The position numbers and the translations under genes were made by a program. Shown piece by piece: positions 52,906 through 61,875 of a stretch of DNA of 64,000 nt. Within the stretch, counting starts at the first letter, position 1. Every line of letters begins with the position of its first letter. The notes beneath the pieces are model-generated. The model saw only the letters and a list, made by a program, of their open reading frames with translations. It was not told where the DNA came from and searched no databases. Source of the DNA: HyVt-105 sp049975425 (GTDB taxonomy: Bacteria; Bacteroidota; Bacteroidia; Bacteroidales; VadinHA17). The stretch spans positions 7,286-71,285 of the forward strand of contig JBNGDI010000015.1 of assembly GCA_049975425.1 (NCBI GenBank), in the 5' to 3' direction.

Positions 52906-54305
52906 GGGCAAGGCAGGATAAACATATTGATGAGGTATTTCGGTCCGTTCTGGATGAATACGAGGTATGGCCTCCACATACCGTGTGGGATGGGATTGAA
53001 GTACATATGATAAGGAAGAAACGCAGGGCCCTGTGGATAAGAAGGGTGGCCGCAGCTGCCGCTGTGCTGCTTCTGGTATTCTCGGGCATCTGGTTCCTGC
53101 ATCATAAAAAAGAATCTCTTTCCTCACAGGAAATGATTTCCGAATCCGTTCCTGCCGGTGAATCCACTCCGGAAAAGATTAAACCTGCCGCAGAAACATT
53201 ACCTGCCCGTCCCGCCCCTGAACCCTCCGGTGAAGCAGAAACCGGCCCCGGGGAAACCCGGATGCAAAAAACTCCCGACATTTTACCGGTACTGGCCCGT
53301 GCAGAAATGGCTGCAAAGCAACCTCACAAGGAAGAGCCATCGTACGAACAAGATGCTGTTCCTGCTTATGTGGAACCTTTGCTTTCCCTCAGGCTCATTT
53401 CCGATGCTGCGGTCCCACAGGAAACTATCGATTTCCGTTTCGAAGGAGACAACCGGCTGGCTCTGACGGAAAAGGAAAATGAGATCGAATGGGACTTCCA
53501 GAAAGAAGAAAGATCACGCTGGGGTATTGGAGGTCAGTTTTCACCGGCATATTCCTACCGGCACCTTACTTCCGGAGAGGGTAGTAAGGACCTGAAACAA
53601 TACTACAACCGCATAGAAGAAGGAGTATTCGCCTTCTCGGGAGGGATTAACGTGAATTATCAGGCTTCGGGGAAATGGACGGTGTACACCGGTTTGTACT
53701 ATTCCCAGATGGGACTCATGATTGGCAGAGTGGAGGAATATACCCTGGCAGCCATGGGGTGGGAAACTCCGGAAATTCACAGGAAGATGGCGGAAAAATT
53801 CTACCTGGTGGATCACTCTACCGGCACCGTGGTTTCAGACAATGATAATATAAAGATTGTCAATACTCCGGAAGATGCTCTCTATAACAGCATCATCGGC
53901 CGCGATCCTTCACAGTATACCCAGGAATACCTCGAAAATGTCAATGCTTTTATTGCCCAGAATTATGAATTTCTTGAAATACCCCTTCTTGTAAAATACA
54001 AAGTGATCGACAGAAAAGTAGGCATGAACATCCTGGGCGGTGTTAGTACCGGCTTCCTGGTGGGTAATGCCGCATCGCTGTATATTGAAGGGGTGAATTA
54101 TTCCTCTATACGCACCAGTAACGTCAGTACGCTGAATTACTCGGGGGCCATAGGTCTGGGACTGGATTACGAAATTCTTCCCGGACTGATGTTTAATGTG
54201 GAACCTACTTTCAAATATTACCTGAACACCTTCAGCGAGAAAAACCTGATCGGATCACATCCTTATTCCGTGGCCGTTTTTTCAGGAGTCCGCTTCAGAT
54301 TCTAA
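52902..54305 (+). CDS. Anti-sigma-like / outer-membrane-barrel fusion protein
   Basis: A 467-residue protein. Residues 1-47 are cytosolic and basic (DEVFRSVLDEYEVWPPHTVW, then WDGIE), like the start of anti-sigma proteins. One membrane helix follows (AAAAAVLLLVFSGIWFL, ~49-66), then a ~135-residue Pro/Glu-rich linker, and from ~205 a barrel domain (WGIGGQFSPAYSYRHL, SGGINVNYQASGKWTVYTGL, SGAIGLGLDYEIL) ending in SVAVFSGVRFRF. If both assignments hold, one chain spans from cytosol to outer membrane. It overlaps the sigma gene by four bases. Confidence 0.8.
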   Translation: MRARQDKHIDEVFRSVLDEYEVWPPHTVWDGIEVHMIRKKRRALWIRRVAAAAAVLLLVFSGIWFLHHKKESLSSQEMISESVPAGESTPEKIKPAAETLPARPAPEPSGEAETGPGETRMQKTPDILPVLARAEMAAKQPHKEEPSYEQDAVPAYVEPLLSLRLISDAAVPQETIDFRFEGDNRLALTEKENEIEWDFQKEERSRWGIGGQFSPAYSYRHLTSGEGSKDLKQYYNRIEEGVFAFSGGINVNYQASGKWTVYTGLYYSQMGLMIGRVEEYTLAAMGWETPEIHRKMAEKFYLVDHSTGTVVSDNDNIKIVNTPEDALYNSIIGRDPSQYTQEYLENVNAFIAQNYEFLEIPLLVKYKVIDRKVGMNILGGVSTGFLVGNAASLYIEGVNYSSIRTSNVSTLNYSGAIGLGLDYEILPGLMFNVEPTFKYYLNTFSEKNLIGSHPYSVAVFSGVRFRF

Positions 54306-54339
54306 TATTAGCGGACAGTGAATTCTGATGTTTTTTCAG

Positions 54340-54347
54340 TAATTTTG
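54340..54347 (+). promoter_or_regulatory. TAnnTTTG -7 box upstream of the lytic transglycosylase
   Basis: TAATTTTG, 74 nt before the ATG at 54422. It overlaps the GTG that would start a longer reading of the gene, favouring the downstream start. Confidence 0.4.
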
Positions 54348-54421
54348 TGGGTTTGATCTCCGGATTCCCGGCGACTCATATTTTTGGTATTTACCGGCCG
54401 TATCCGGAAAAGGCTGAGAAC

Positions 54422-55435
54422 ATGAAGAATAATATTATGATGATAAAGAGCGATCGGAATCCGACAGAAAACAGACGCTGGACCCCCTCGTGGGGATCAT
54501 GGCTGGTGGTGGGTGTCATTGTTATGGGTATCGCAGGAATCAATGCATATACCGGACATGCGGAGGAGGATATTGACGGTTCCCCTCCGTATTATGGTGT
54601 ATCGGCCGTCGAACTGCCCGATACCCTGTATTTTGCAGGAGAACGTATGCCGCTTGAGCAATTCGACACCCGGGAAAGCCTTGACAGGGAATTACTGGTG
54701 AACACCTATTTCCATTCACAGACCCTGCTCCTGATCAAACGTTCGGGAAGGTATTTCCCTGTGATAGAACCCATCCTGCGGAAATACGGGGTGCCCGATG
54801 ATTTCAAGTATCTGGCCATTGCCGAGAGCGGGCTGTCCAATGCCGTTTCACCGGCCGGTGCGGTGGGATTCTGGCAGTTTCTGGCAGGTACGGCCCGGGA
54901 ATATGGCCTGGAGGTAAACGATGAAGTGGACGAACGCTATCACCTCGAAAAATCAACGGAGGCCGCCTGCCGGTATTTCATCGATTCATACGATGTGTAC
55001 GGCAACTGGACCATGGTGGCCGCATCGTATAACAACGGAAGAAGGGGGCTTGACCAGCAGGTGGTTATACAGAAACAACATTCGTATTACGATTTGTTAC
55101 TGAATGAAGAAACCGCCCGGTATATTTTCCGGCTGGCAGCCCTCAAAGTAATTATGGTATCACCGGAAGAATACGGATTTTATTTTCAGGAATCGGATCT
55201 GTACCCCGTAATCCCTGCCTACGAAGAAGTGGTCAACACACCGGTGGAAGATTTCGCCGATTTTGCCAACAGCCGCGGTACCAATTACAAGATACTGAAG
55301 TATTTCAATCCCTGGTTGCGCAAACCATATCTGTCCAACCGGGCGGGGAAGGCTTACCGTATCAGGTTGCCCGAACGGGGAGCACGTATCGTCGGAAAAA
55401 CTGACCGGGTAGCAGAACCCGGTATCACGGGTTGA
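54422..55435 (+). CDS. Membrane-bound lytic murein transglycosylase (MltD-like)
   Basis: A 337-residue SLT-fold enzyme that cleaves peptidoglycan glycan strands. One N-terminal membrane helix (WLVVGVIVMGIAGINAY) anchors it in the inner membrane. The catalytic domain has YLAIAESGLSNAVSPAGAVG with the catalytic Glu in IAESG, WQFLAGTAREYGL and MVAASYNNG. The C-terminus has no clear LysM domain. The ATG at 54422 is chosen because the -7 box at 54340 excludes the earlier GTG. uvrA follows 27 bp later. Confidence 0.9.
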   Translation: MKNNIMMIKSDRNPTENRRWTPSWGSWLVVGVIVMGIAGINAYTGHAEEDIDGSPPYYGVSAVELPDTLYFAGERMPLEQFDTRESLDRELLVNTYFHSQTLLLIKRSGRYFPVIEPILRKYGVPDDFKYLAIAESGLSNAVSPAGAVGFWQFLAGTAREYGLEVNDEVDERYHLEKSTEAACRYFIDSYDVYGNWTMVAASYNNGRRGLDQQVVIQKQHSYYDLLLNEETARYIFRLAALKVIMVSPEEYGFYFQESDLYPVIPAYEEVVNTPVEDFADFANSRGTNYKILKYFNPWLRKPYLSNRAGKAYRIRLPERGARIVGKTDRVAEPGITG

Positions 55436-55462
55436 TCATACAGGTTCAAGCGGAATCAACGG

Positions 55463-58297
55463 ATGGATGAGATCAGGGTATACGGAGCGCGCGAACACAA
55501 TCTCAAGAATATTGATGTGGTCATCCCCAGGAACACCCTCACGGTGATGACCGGGCTCAGCGGAAGCGGGAAGTCATCACTGGCATTCGATACCATTTAC
55601 GCCGAAGGCCAGCGCCGGTTCATGGAAACCCTGTCGGCTTACGCACGCCAGTTCCTGGGCGGAATGGAACGCCCCGATGTAGACCACATATCGGGCCTCA
55701 GCCCGGTAATATCCATCGAGCAAAAAACCACCGGGAAAAACCCCCGCTCCACCGTCGGGACCATTACCGAAATATACGATTTTCTGCGTTTGCTTTTTGC
55801 CCGGGCCGGAACGGCCTATTCGTGGGTGACGGGCGAACGCATGGTGAAATATACCGACGAACAGATTGTTGATCTGATCCTGAACAGGTACAACGAGCGT
55901 TATATCCTGATGCTGGCCCCACTGGTACAGGGGCGTAAGGGCCATTACCGGGAACTGTTCGAAACGGTCAGAAGAAAAGGATTCCTTTCCGTACGTGTTG
56001 ACGGGGAAATACAGGAGATTGGAAGGGGAATGAAACTCGACCGGTACAAAACCCACCATATTGAACTGGTAATCGACAAGCTGAAGGTTGGCGGCACGGA
56101 AGAAAAACGCATACGGGAATCACTCGCCCTGTGCATGCAGCAGGGAAAGGGGATTACCATGATCCTGGATCCCGGCGGGGGAAAGCCCGCTTATTACAGC
56201 CGGCAGTTGATGTGCCCGGTTTCCGGAATATCATACAACGAACCCGCCCCGCACACCTTCTCATTCAATTCTCCCCAGGGTGCCTGTCCACGGTGTAACG
56301 GACTTGGAGAGATCAGCGTGGTTGACAGAAAAAAGATCTTCCCCGATCCGGGTCTCAGTATCCGCCAGGGTGGGATAGAACCCCTGGGTAAATATCATAA
56401 CAGCCTGGTATTCTGGCAACTTGAGTCTATTCTGCACAAATTCGGACAGGATCTGGATACCCCCGTCGGACAGATTACCGAAGAGGCCCTGGAGATCATT
56501 CTGAACGGGTCAGACGAGACCTTTCCCCTGAAAAATACCCCGCTCGGCGCGGGAACAACCTACCACCTGAGCTTTGACGGGATCATGGAAATCCTGAACG
56601 GACACGGGAACGGAGAGGGCAACGGAAGGCCTTCCAGGCGGGAACAGCAATACATCCGGAAAAAGACCTGCCCCGTTTGCGAAGGAACACGCCTGAAAAA
56701 GGAAGCCCTCTATTTCAGAATCCTGGATAAGAACATTGCCGAGCTGGCCTCCATGGACCTGCGGCAACTGTACAACTGGATGAACGGCCTGGAAAGTCTT
56801 CTGGAAGAAAGGCAGCGGCTCATTGCCACAGAAATACTCAAAGAAATCAGAAACCGCCTGAAATTCCTGATGAATGTGGGCCTTGATTACCTGTCGCTGA
56901 ACCGCAGTGCAAAAAGTCTTTCCGGAGGGGAAAGCCAGCGCATCAGGCTGGCCACCCAGATCGGATCGCAACTGGTCAATGTGCTCTATATTCTTGATGA
57001 ACCCAGTATCGGACTGCATCAGCGCGACAACCGGCGGCTGATCTCGGCCCTGCAGGAACTGAGGGATATGGGCAATACCGTTATTGTGGTTGAACACGAC
57101 AGGGAAATGATTGTTTCTGCCGACCATATTGTCGATCTGGGTCCGTTTGCCGGAAGACACGGAGGCGAGGTGGTAGGTCAGGGTCCTCCGGGACAGATAA
57201 TGAAGCTGGATTCACTTACGGCCAGTTACCTGAACCACCGCAAAGACATCCCCCTGCCTGAAAAAAGAAGGCCGGGAAACGGAAAATCCCTTCGGCTGAA
57301 AGGGGCCCGGGGCAATAACCTGAAGAATATCGATGTGGATTTCCCGCTGGGAAAACTGATTCTGGTAACCGGCGTATCGGGAAGCGGGAAATCTTCTCTG
57401 ATCAATATGACCCTGCATCCCATTCTTAGCAGGAAACTGCACCGCTCGCTTGCCGAACCTCTGGATTACGATGGCGTGGAAGGGGTGAAGAACATTGACA
57501 AGGTAATTGAAGTGAACCAGAGCCCCCTGGGGAAAACCCCCCGGTCGAACCCGGCAACCTATACAGGAGTGTTTTCCGATATAAGGAAATTGTTCGAACA
57601 GACTACCGAAGCCAGATTGCGGGGATACAAAGCAGGAAGGTTTTCCTTTAATGTGAGGGGAGGACGATGCGAAAGCTGCCAGGGAGCCGGTGTAAAGACC
57701 ATTGAAATGAATTTCCTGCCCGATGTATACGTGACATGTCCGGAATGTAACGGCAAACGATATAACAGGGAAACCCTCGAAATCAGGTACAAGGGTAAAT
57801 CCATCAGCGATGTGCTGGAAATGACCATCAACCAGGCCGTGGAATTTTTCGAAAATATCCCGTCTATCTATCAGAAAATGAATACCCTCAGGGAAGTGGG
57901 ACTGGGATATGTACGACTGGGTCAGCCTTCCACCACCCTGTCGGGAGGAGAATCGCAGCGCGTGAAACTGGCCGCCGAACTTTCCAGAAGGGATACGGGA
58001 AGGACTCTCTATATTCTTGATGAACCAACCACCGGGCTTCATTTCGAGGATGTGCGTGTGCTGCTGGTGGTACTTGACAGGCTGGTGGATAAAGGGAATA
58101 CGGTGATTGTGATAGAACACAACATGGATGTGATCAAAAAGGCCGACCATATTATCGACCTGGGTCCGGAAGGAGGAGAGAAAGGCGGATGGGTTGTGGC
58201 TACAGGTACTCCCGAGGAAGTAAGCAGCTGCCGGCAAAGCCATACCGGCAGATTTCTGGCAAAAGAATTGAAAAGGCCCCGGCCTGACGCGGTGTAA
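55463..58297 (+). CDS. uvrA: Excinuclease ABC subunit A
   Basis: Damage-sensing ATPase of nucleotide excision repair. A 944-residue protein with two ABC modules: Walker A GLSGSGKSSLAF near residue 31 and GVSGSGKSSLIN near 640, signatures SLSGGESQRIRLA and TLSGGESQRVKLA. The second zinc finger is complete (CESCQGAG...CPECNGKRY). The first reads CPVSGISY...CPRCNGLG, with Ser in place of one zinc cysteine, a form I recall from other Bacteroidota. No LexA box is recognised. Confidence 0.97.
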   Translation: MDEIRVYGAREHNLKNIDVVIPRNTLTVMTGLSGSGKSSLAFDTIYAEGQRRFMETLSAYARQFLGGMERPDVDHISGLSPVISIEQKTTGKNPRSTVGTITEIYDFLRLLFARAGTAYSWVTGERMVKYTDEQIVDLILNRYNERYILMLAPLVQGRKGHYRELFETVRRKGFLSVRVDGEIQEIGRGMKLDRYKTHHIELVIDKLKVGGTEEKRIRESLALCMQQGKGITMILDPGGGKPAYYSRQLMCPVSGISYNEPAPHTFSFNSPQGACPRCNGLGEISVVDRKKIFPDPGLSIRQGGIEPLGKYHNSLVFWQLESILHKFGQDLDTPVGQITEEALEIILNGSDETFPLKNTPLGAGTTYHLSFDGIMEILNGHGNGEGNGRPSRREQQYIRKKTCPVCEGTRLKKEALYFRILDKNIAELASMDLRQLYNWMNGLESLLEERQRLIATEILKEIRNRLKFLMNVGLDYLSLNRSAKSLSGGESQRIRLATQIGSQLVNVLYILDEPSIGLHQRDNRRLISALQELRDMGNTVIVVEHDREMIVSADHIVDLGPFAGRHGGEVVGQGPPGQIMKLDSLTASYLNHRKDIPLPEKRRPGNGKSLRLKGARGNNLKNIDVDFPLGKLILVTGVSGSGKSSLINMTLHPILSRKLHRSLAEPLDYDGVEGVKNIDKVIEVNQSPLGKTPRSNPATYTGVFSDIRKLFEQTTEARLRGYKAGRFSFNVRGGRCESCQGAGVKTIEMNFLPDVYVTCPECNGKRYNRETLEIRYKGKSISDVLEMTINQAVEFFENIPSIYQKMNTLREVGLGYVRLGQPSTTLSGGESQRVKLAAELSRRDTGRTLYILDEPTTGLHFEDVRVLLVVLDRLVDKGNTVIVIEHNMDVIKKADHIIDLGPEGGEKGGWVVATGTPEEVSSCRQSHTGRFLAKELKRPRPDAV

Positions 58298-58301
58298 AAT
58301 G

Positions 58302-58338
58302 CGGCAAACACCCGATTATTATTGGAAGCCGTTTGCCG
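58302..58338. repeat. Inverted repeat after uvrA
   Basis: Perfect 8-bp arms (CGGCAAAC / GTTTGCCG) separated by about 21 nt, just after the uvrA stop. There is no T-run in either direction, so a simple intrinsic terminator is unlikely; it may only be a transcript-end hairpin. Confidence 0.4.
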
Positions 58339-58403
58339 GAGTGAAAAAAACCATTATTTTGCAGAACGCAAACAGACCGGTTATATCATAAAAAAACATT
58401 GTT

Positions 58404-59117
58404 ATGTCCGCTTCAGAAGACGACAAGATCAGGGAAGCTTTTCAGGAAAAAACCTGGAATGAAATACAAACTTCCGATTCGTGGAGAATTTTCAAGATCA
58501 TTTCGGAGTTTGTGGAAGGGTTCGAAAAGCTGGCCCGGATTGGTCCCTGTGTAGCCATTTTCGGATCCGCCAGGACAACCCCCGACAATAAATATTTCAA
58601 GCTGGCCGAAGAAATCGCCTATAACCTCACCAGGTACGGGTATGGGGTCATTACCGGCGGGGGGCCGGGGATCATGGAAGCGGCCAATATGGGAGCAACC
58701 CGGGGAAAAGGGAGATCGGTAGGGATCAACATTGCCCTTCCTTTTGAGCAGGCTGCCAACCTGTTCATCGACAGCGATAAACTCATCACCTTTGACCATT
58801 TCTTCGTTAGAAAGGTGATGTTCATGAAGTATGCTCAGGGATTTATTGTACTTCCCGGAGGGTTCGGAACCTTCGACGAGCTGTTCGAAGCCATTACCCT
58901 GATACAAACACAGAAAATCGGAAAATTTCCCATAATTCTCGTCGGAAGCGGGTACTGGGAAGGACTTGTCAGCTGGATCAAAGATGTGATGCTGGAACGG
59001 GAACATAATATCAGTGAGGAAGACCTGGACCTGTTCAGTGTGGTGGATACCGCCGAAGAAGCCGTGGAACTGATTAATTCCTTCTACTCCAGATACCTGC
59101 TTTCCCCCAATTTCTGA
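58404..59117 (+). CDS. LOG-family nucleotide phosphoribohydrolase-like protein
   Basis: A 237-residue Rossmann-fold LOG/YgdH-type protein. GGGPGIMEAANMGA and the signature LPGGFGTFDELFE are the nucleotide- and active-site motifs; VAIFGSARTTPDN begins the fold. Relatives cleave nucleoside 5'-monophosphates to base and ribose 5-phosphate. It carries a ~40-residue helical N-terminal extension. Single rightward gene after uvrA. Confidence 0.9.
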   Translation: MSASEDDKIREAFQEKTWNEIQTSDSWRIFKIISEFVEGFEKLARIGPCVAIFGSARTTPDNKYFKLAEEIAYNLTRYGYGVITGGGPGIMEAANMGATRGKGRSVGINIALPFEQAANLFIDSDKLITFDHFFVRKVMFMKYAQGFIVLPGGFGTFDELFEAITLIQTQKIGKFPIILVGSGYWEGLVSWIKDVMLEREHNISEEDLDLFSVVDTAEEAVELINSFYSRYLLSPNF

Positions 59118-59133
59118 TCCTGAAGCGGATAAA

Positions 59134-59151
59134 TATCAACAATTGTTGATA
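59134..59151. promoter_or_regulatory. Perfect 18-bp palindrome upstream of the SPOR gene
   Basis: TATCAACAA followed directly by TTGTTGATA, an uninterrupted perfect inverted repeat 61 bp before the ATG at 59213 and 16 bp after the LOG gene stop. Length and position suit a dimeric repressor operator; no TAnnTTTG box was found next to it. Confidence 0.45.
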
Positions 59152-59212
59152 AGTTCTGTTAATAAAATTTTAATTATTTCTTAATATTGTTGCCAGAATC
59201 CATACATGCGCC

Positions 59213-60541
59213 ATGTTTATATTGAGGATCAGTGCAATGACCCTGGCCATCCGGCTGATGGTGGCCGGTGTCTCAGCCCAGCCCGTGACTCTGGAGTTCC
59301 GGATGCCGGATGAAATACCCGCCGGCCGTGAAACGGAAGTGGAATTGATTGTGAACAAGGGAAGCCTGGAAGGTTTTGCCCGGTTCCAGCAAACTTTCCC
59401 GGCCGGCATCATGGTTGTTCCCGTGGAAAGTGCCTATGCCGATTTCGCATACGATGCCGGGAAACTGAATCTGATATGGCTCAAATTACCCTCTGATCCT
59501 GTTGTGAGGGTTGTATACCGGCTGAAACCCGATCCGAAAGTAAAAGGCACCTTTAAGCTGGGCGGGAAATTCTCCTATCTGATTGAGAATAACAGGAATG
59601 ATCTGGAGATTGAAAACCGGACCGTCAGGATTTTACCTGCCCCGGGCACCGATCCTTCCGCACTTGTGGATATTGCCGATTATACACCCGCTGCAGGGCA
59701 GAAGACGGTGACCGGCTCGCCGGAAGCGTCAGTTTCTGCTGCACAGGACAGTTACGAAATCAATGCCTACCGGCAGAAGCCTGTCCCCGATGCTTCGGGA
59801 AAAGGATATGTGGTGAAGGTGTTGCTGGAAAAAGGCTCGTGGAACCGGTCGGGGATTCTGGAGGAAGATATCCTGAACCAGTTTGAAGCCAGACCCCTGG
59901 AAACACTGGGGGCGCGGTTTACCTTTGAATCGGGAAGGGCCAGGTTCGTATGGCTCCGTATGCCGGCCGATCCCTACCTGGTGGTAAGCTATGAACTGGT
60001 GCCCCGTGTGGCAGGCCAGAACCCCGCACCTTCTGTTCAGGGCAAGTTTTCCCTGGTGGAAGGGAACGATGCCCGCCAGGTTATGGTTTCCCAGCGCTCC
60101 TTCGAACTGAATTCCACATCGCAGCGGGATCTGGCTGCTGTGGCAGCCGGATTGCGGCTGGATACCGGTAGTACGGAATCTTTGCCCGTGGTGCGCAAAA
60201 CCGGCGAAACCGTTCATGAAACAGACCGGCCAGTGCAGAAAACCCCCGCTCCTGCTGGAATTGTTTTCAGGGTACAGGTGGGTGCCTACAGCCGGCCGGT
60301 GAATGTCAATACCTTCTTCAAAAGCATGAATCTCCAGGATGACGTGCAAATGGACCGGCATGCCGGATTGTACAAGTATACGGTGGGAAATTTCTCCAGC
60401 TACCGCGAAGCACGTGGTGCACGCGACCGTATCGCACGGTCTTCTCTGGTGGATGAGCCTTTTGTCTGCGCTTTCCGCGACGGGAGAAGAATTCCCGTGG
60501 ATGAAGCGCTCCGGCTGACCAACCAGGAATGGTTCAAGTAA
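59213..60541 (+). CDS. Exported SPOR-domain protein with duplicated beta domains
   Basis: A 442-residue protein with a signal peptide (to VSAQ, residue ~22). Two related beta domains follow: ~24-140 (TFPAGIMVVPVESAYADFAY, IWLKLPSDPVVRVVYRL) and ~195-300 (ARFVWLRMPADPYLVVSYEL), clearly a duplication. The C-terminal ~340-430 is a SPOR domain (VFRVQVGAYSRPVNVNTFF, YKYTVGNFSSYREA), which binds denuded peptidoglycan at division sites. Likely a periplasmic division or wall-anchor protein. It overlaps the next gene by 13 nt. Confidence 0.82.
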   Translation: MFILRISAMTLAIRLMVAGVSAQPVTLEFRMPDEIPAGRETEVELIVNKGSLEGFARFQQTFPAGIMVVPVESAYADFAYDAGKLNLIWLKLPSDPVVRVVYRLKPDPKVKGTFKLGGKFSYLIENNRNDLEIENRTVRILPAPGTDPSALVDIADYTPAAGQKTVTGSPEASVSAAQDSYEINAYRQKPVPDASGKGYVVKVLLEKGSWNRSGILEEDILNQFEARPLETLGARFTFESGRARFVWLRMPADPYLVVSYELVPRVAGQNPAPSVQGKFSLVEGNDARQVMVSQRSFELNSTSQRDLAAVAAGLRLDTGSTESLPVVRKTGETVHETDRPVQKTPAPAGIVFRVQVGAYSRPVNVNTFFKSMNLQDDVQMDRHAGLYKYTVGNFSSYREARGARDRIARSSLVDEPFVCAFRDGRRIPVDEALRLTNQEWFK

Positions 60542-61875
60542 GCGCCTTGAGTACAAAATACCATATTGTTCTGCTGATTATTCTGACGGCATGGCCGTTC
60601 GGCGGCCGGAATGTCTCTGCACAGGAATTGTTGGACAGCCTCATGGTGCAGGAATTTCCGGTGGAAAATCCCCTGTCACGGCCCGCCATCGGAATAGGTA
60701 CGGGCACTTTCAGTTTTTTCGGAGATGTGAACAGCAATACCCGCTTTCTGACCGGTGGCAAACCGGGCCTGAGCATACACCTGTCCTCCTTTCTCGATGA
60801 AAAACAACGTTACCGCCTGAATTTCGTGTATACCAGCGGAAAGCTGACAGCAAACCAGATGTATTCGGGCGACAACCTGAATTTCAAAACCGATATTACC
60901 AGTTTCGGGGCGTCCCTGCAGTACGATTTCGGACATATTATTTCACGCAACATTCCTTTTAAACCCTTCGTGGGGGGCGGTGTGGAGACTTTTCAGTTCA
61001 ACCCGAAAGGCGATTTGTTCGATGCGGAAGGGAACCCATATAGGTGGCCGGATAATGATGCGCTGTTCCATCCCGGTGAGCTACAGCAGAGGGATTTTAT
61101 ATATGAGACCAATTTAAGGAATCCCGACTGGAGCACCATGGATAACTACTCGAAATACAGCTTTGCCGTTCCCCTGGAAGTGGGTTTCAGGCTGAGCCTT
61201 GCCCCCCGGGTATCCATCAGAATGGCCTGCTCCTGGCATATCACCCTGACCGATAATATCGACAACTATAATTCCATACGTTCCGAACCGGCAGGCAACC
61301 GGATGACCGATATATTCCGGTATACTTCTCTGTCAATACACCTCGATCCCTTTTCCGAGCCCAGGGTGATCCGGTTTATTAACCTTTACGAAGATGTAGA
61401 GGCCGATCCCCTGTATCTGGAGGATGAAGACGGGGACATGGTGCTGGATTTCTATGACGAATGCCTGGATACACCGGAAGGCGTTGCTGTGGATTCCCTG
61501 GGCTGCCCGCTCGACAGCGATAACGACGGGGTACCCGACTACCTGGACGAGGAACCCGGAACGCCTGAAGGTTTCCCTGTGAACCGGAAAGGAATAGCCC
61601 TTTCAGAGGAAGAATTGCTCACACCCTGGATGCTGGAAGAAGCCGCCCCGAGAAATATGCTCGATTACTATCTTCCCGGTGAACGTCAGTATACCGGAAC
61701 CTACCGGTCTGCCCTCCCCGGCATACCGGAAACATTCAGGGAATTTGATACTGACCGCGACGGATACATTTCATTTGAGGAGTTGCTGCGTGCTATTGAC
61801 AGTTATTTCGACTACAAAACCACCCTGGATACACAGGGAGTGTACGATCTGATCAATTTCTTCTTTGCCCAGTAA
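60529..61875 (+). CDS. Outer-membrane barrel with thrombospondin type 3 repeats and EF-hand
   Basis: A 448-residue exported protein. Signal peptide to SAQ (~residue 32), then a ~250-residue barrel (RPAIGIGTGTFSFFGDVNSN, PLEVGFRLSLAPRVSIRM). Next are calcium-type repeats, DEDGDMVLDFYDEC and DSDNDGVPDYLDEEPGTPEG, as in OmpA-like proteins. Instead of the OmpA peptidoglycan domain the end holds an EF-hand, FDTDRDGYISFEELLRAI. The start ATG overlaps the SPOR gene by 13 nt, so the two are translated together; the SPOR partner may supply the missing peptidoglycan link. Confidence 0.82.
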   Translation: MVQVSALSTKYHIVLLIILTAWPFGGRNVSAQELLDSLMVQEFPVENPLSRPAIGIGTGTFSFFGDVNSNTRFLTGGKPGLSIHLSSFLDEKQRYRLNFVYTSGKLTANQMYSGDNLNFKTDITSFGASLQYDFGHIISRNIPFKPFVGGGVETFQFNPKGDLFDAEGNPYRWPDNDALFHPGELQQRDFIYETNLRNPDWSTMDNYSKYSFAVPLEVGFRLSLAPRVSIRMACSWHITLTDNIDNYNSIRSEPAGNRMTDIFRYTSLSIHLDPFSEPRVIRFINLYEDVEADPLYLEDEDGDMVLDFYDECLDTPEGVAVDSLGCPLDSDNDGVPDYLDEEPGTPEGFPVNRKGIALSEEELLTPWMLEEAAPRNMLDYYLPGERQYTGTYRSALPGIPETFREFDTDRDGYISFEELLRAIDSYFDYKTTLDTQGVYDLINFFFAQ

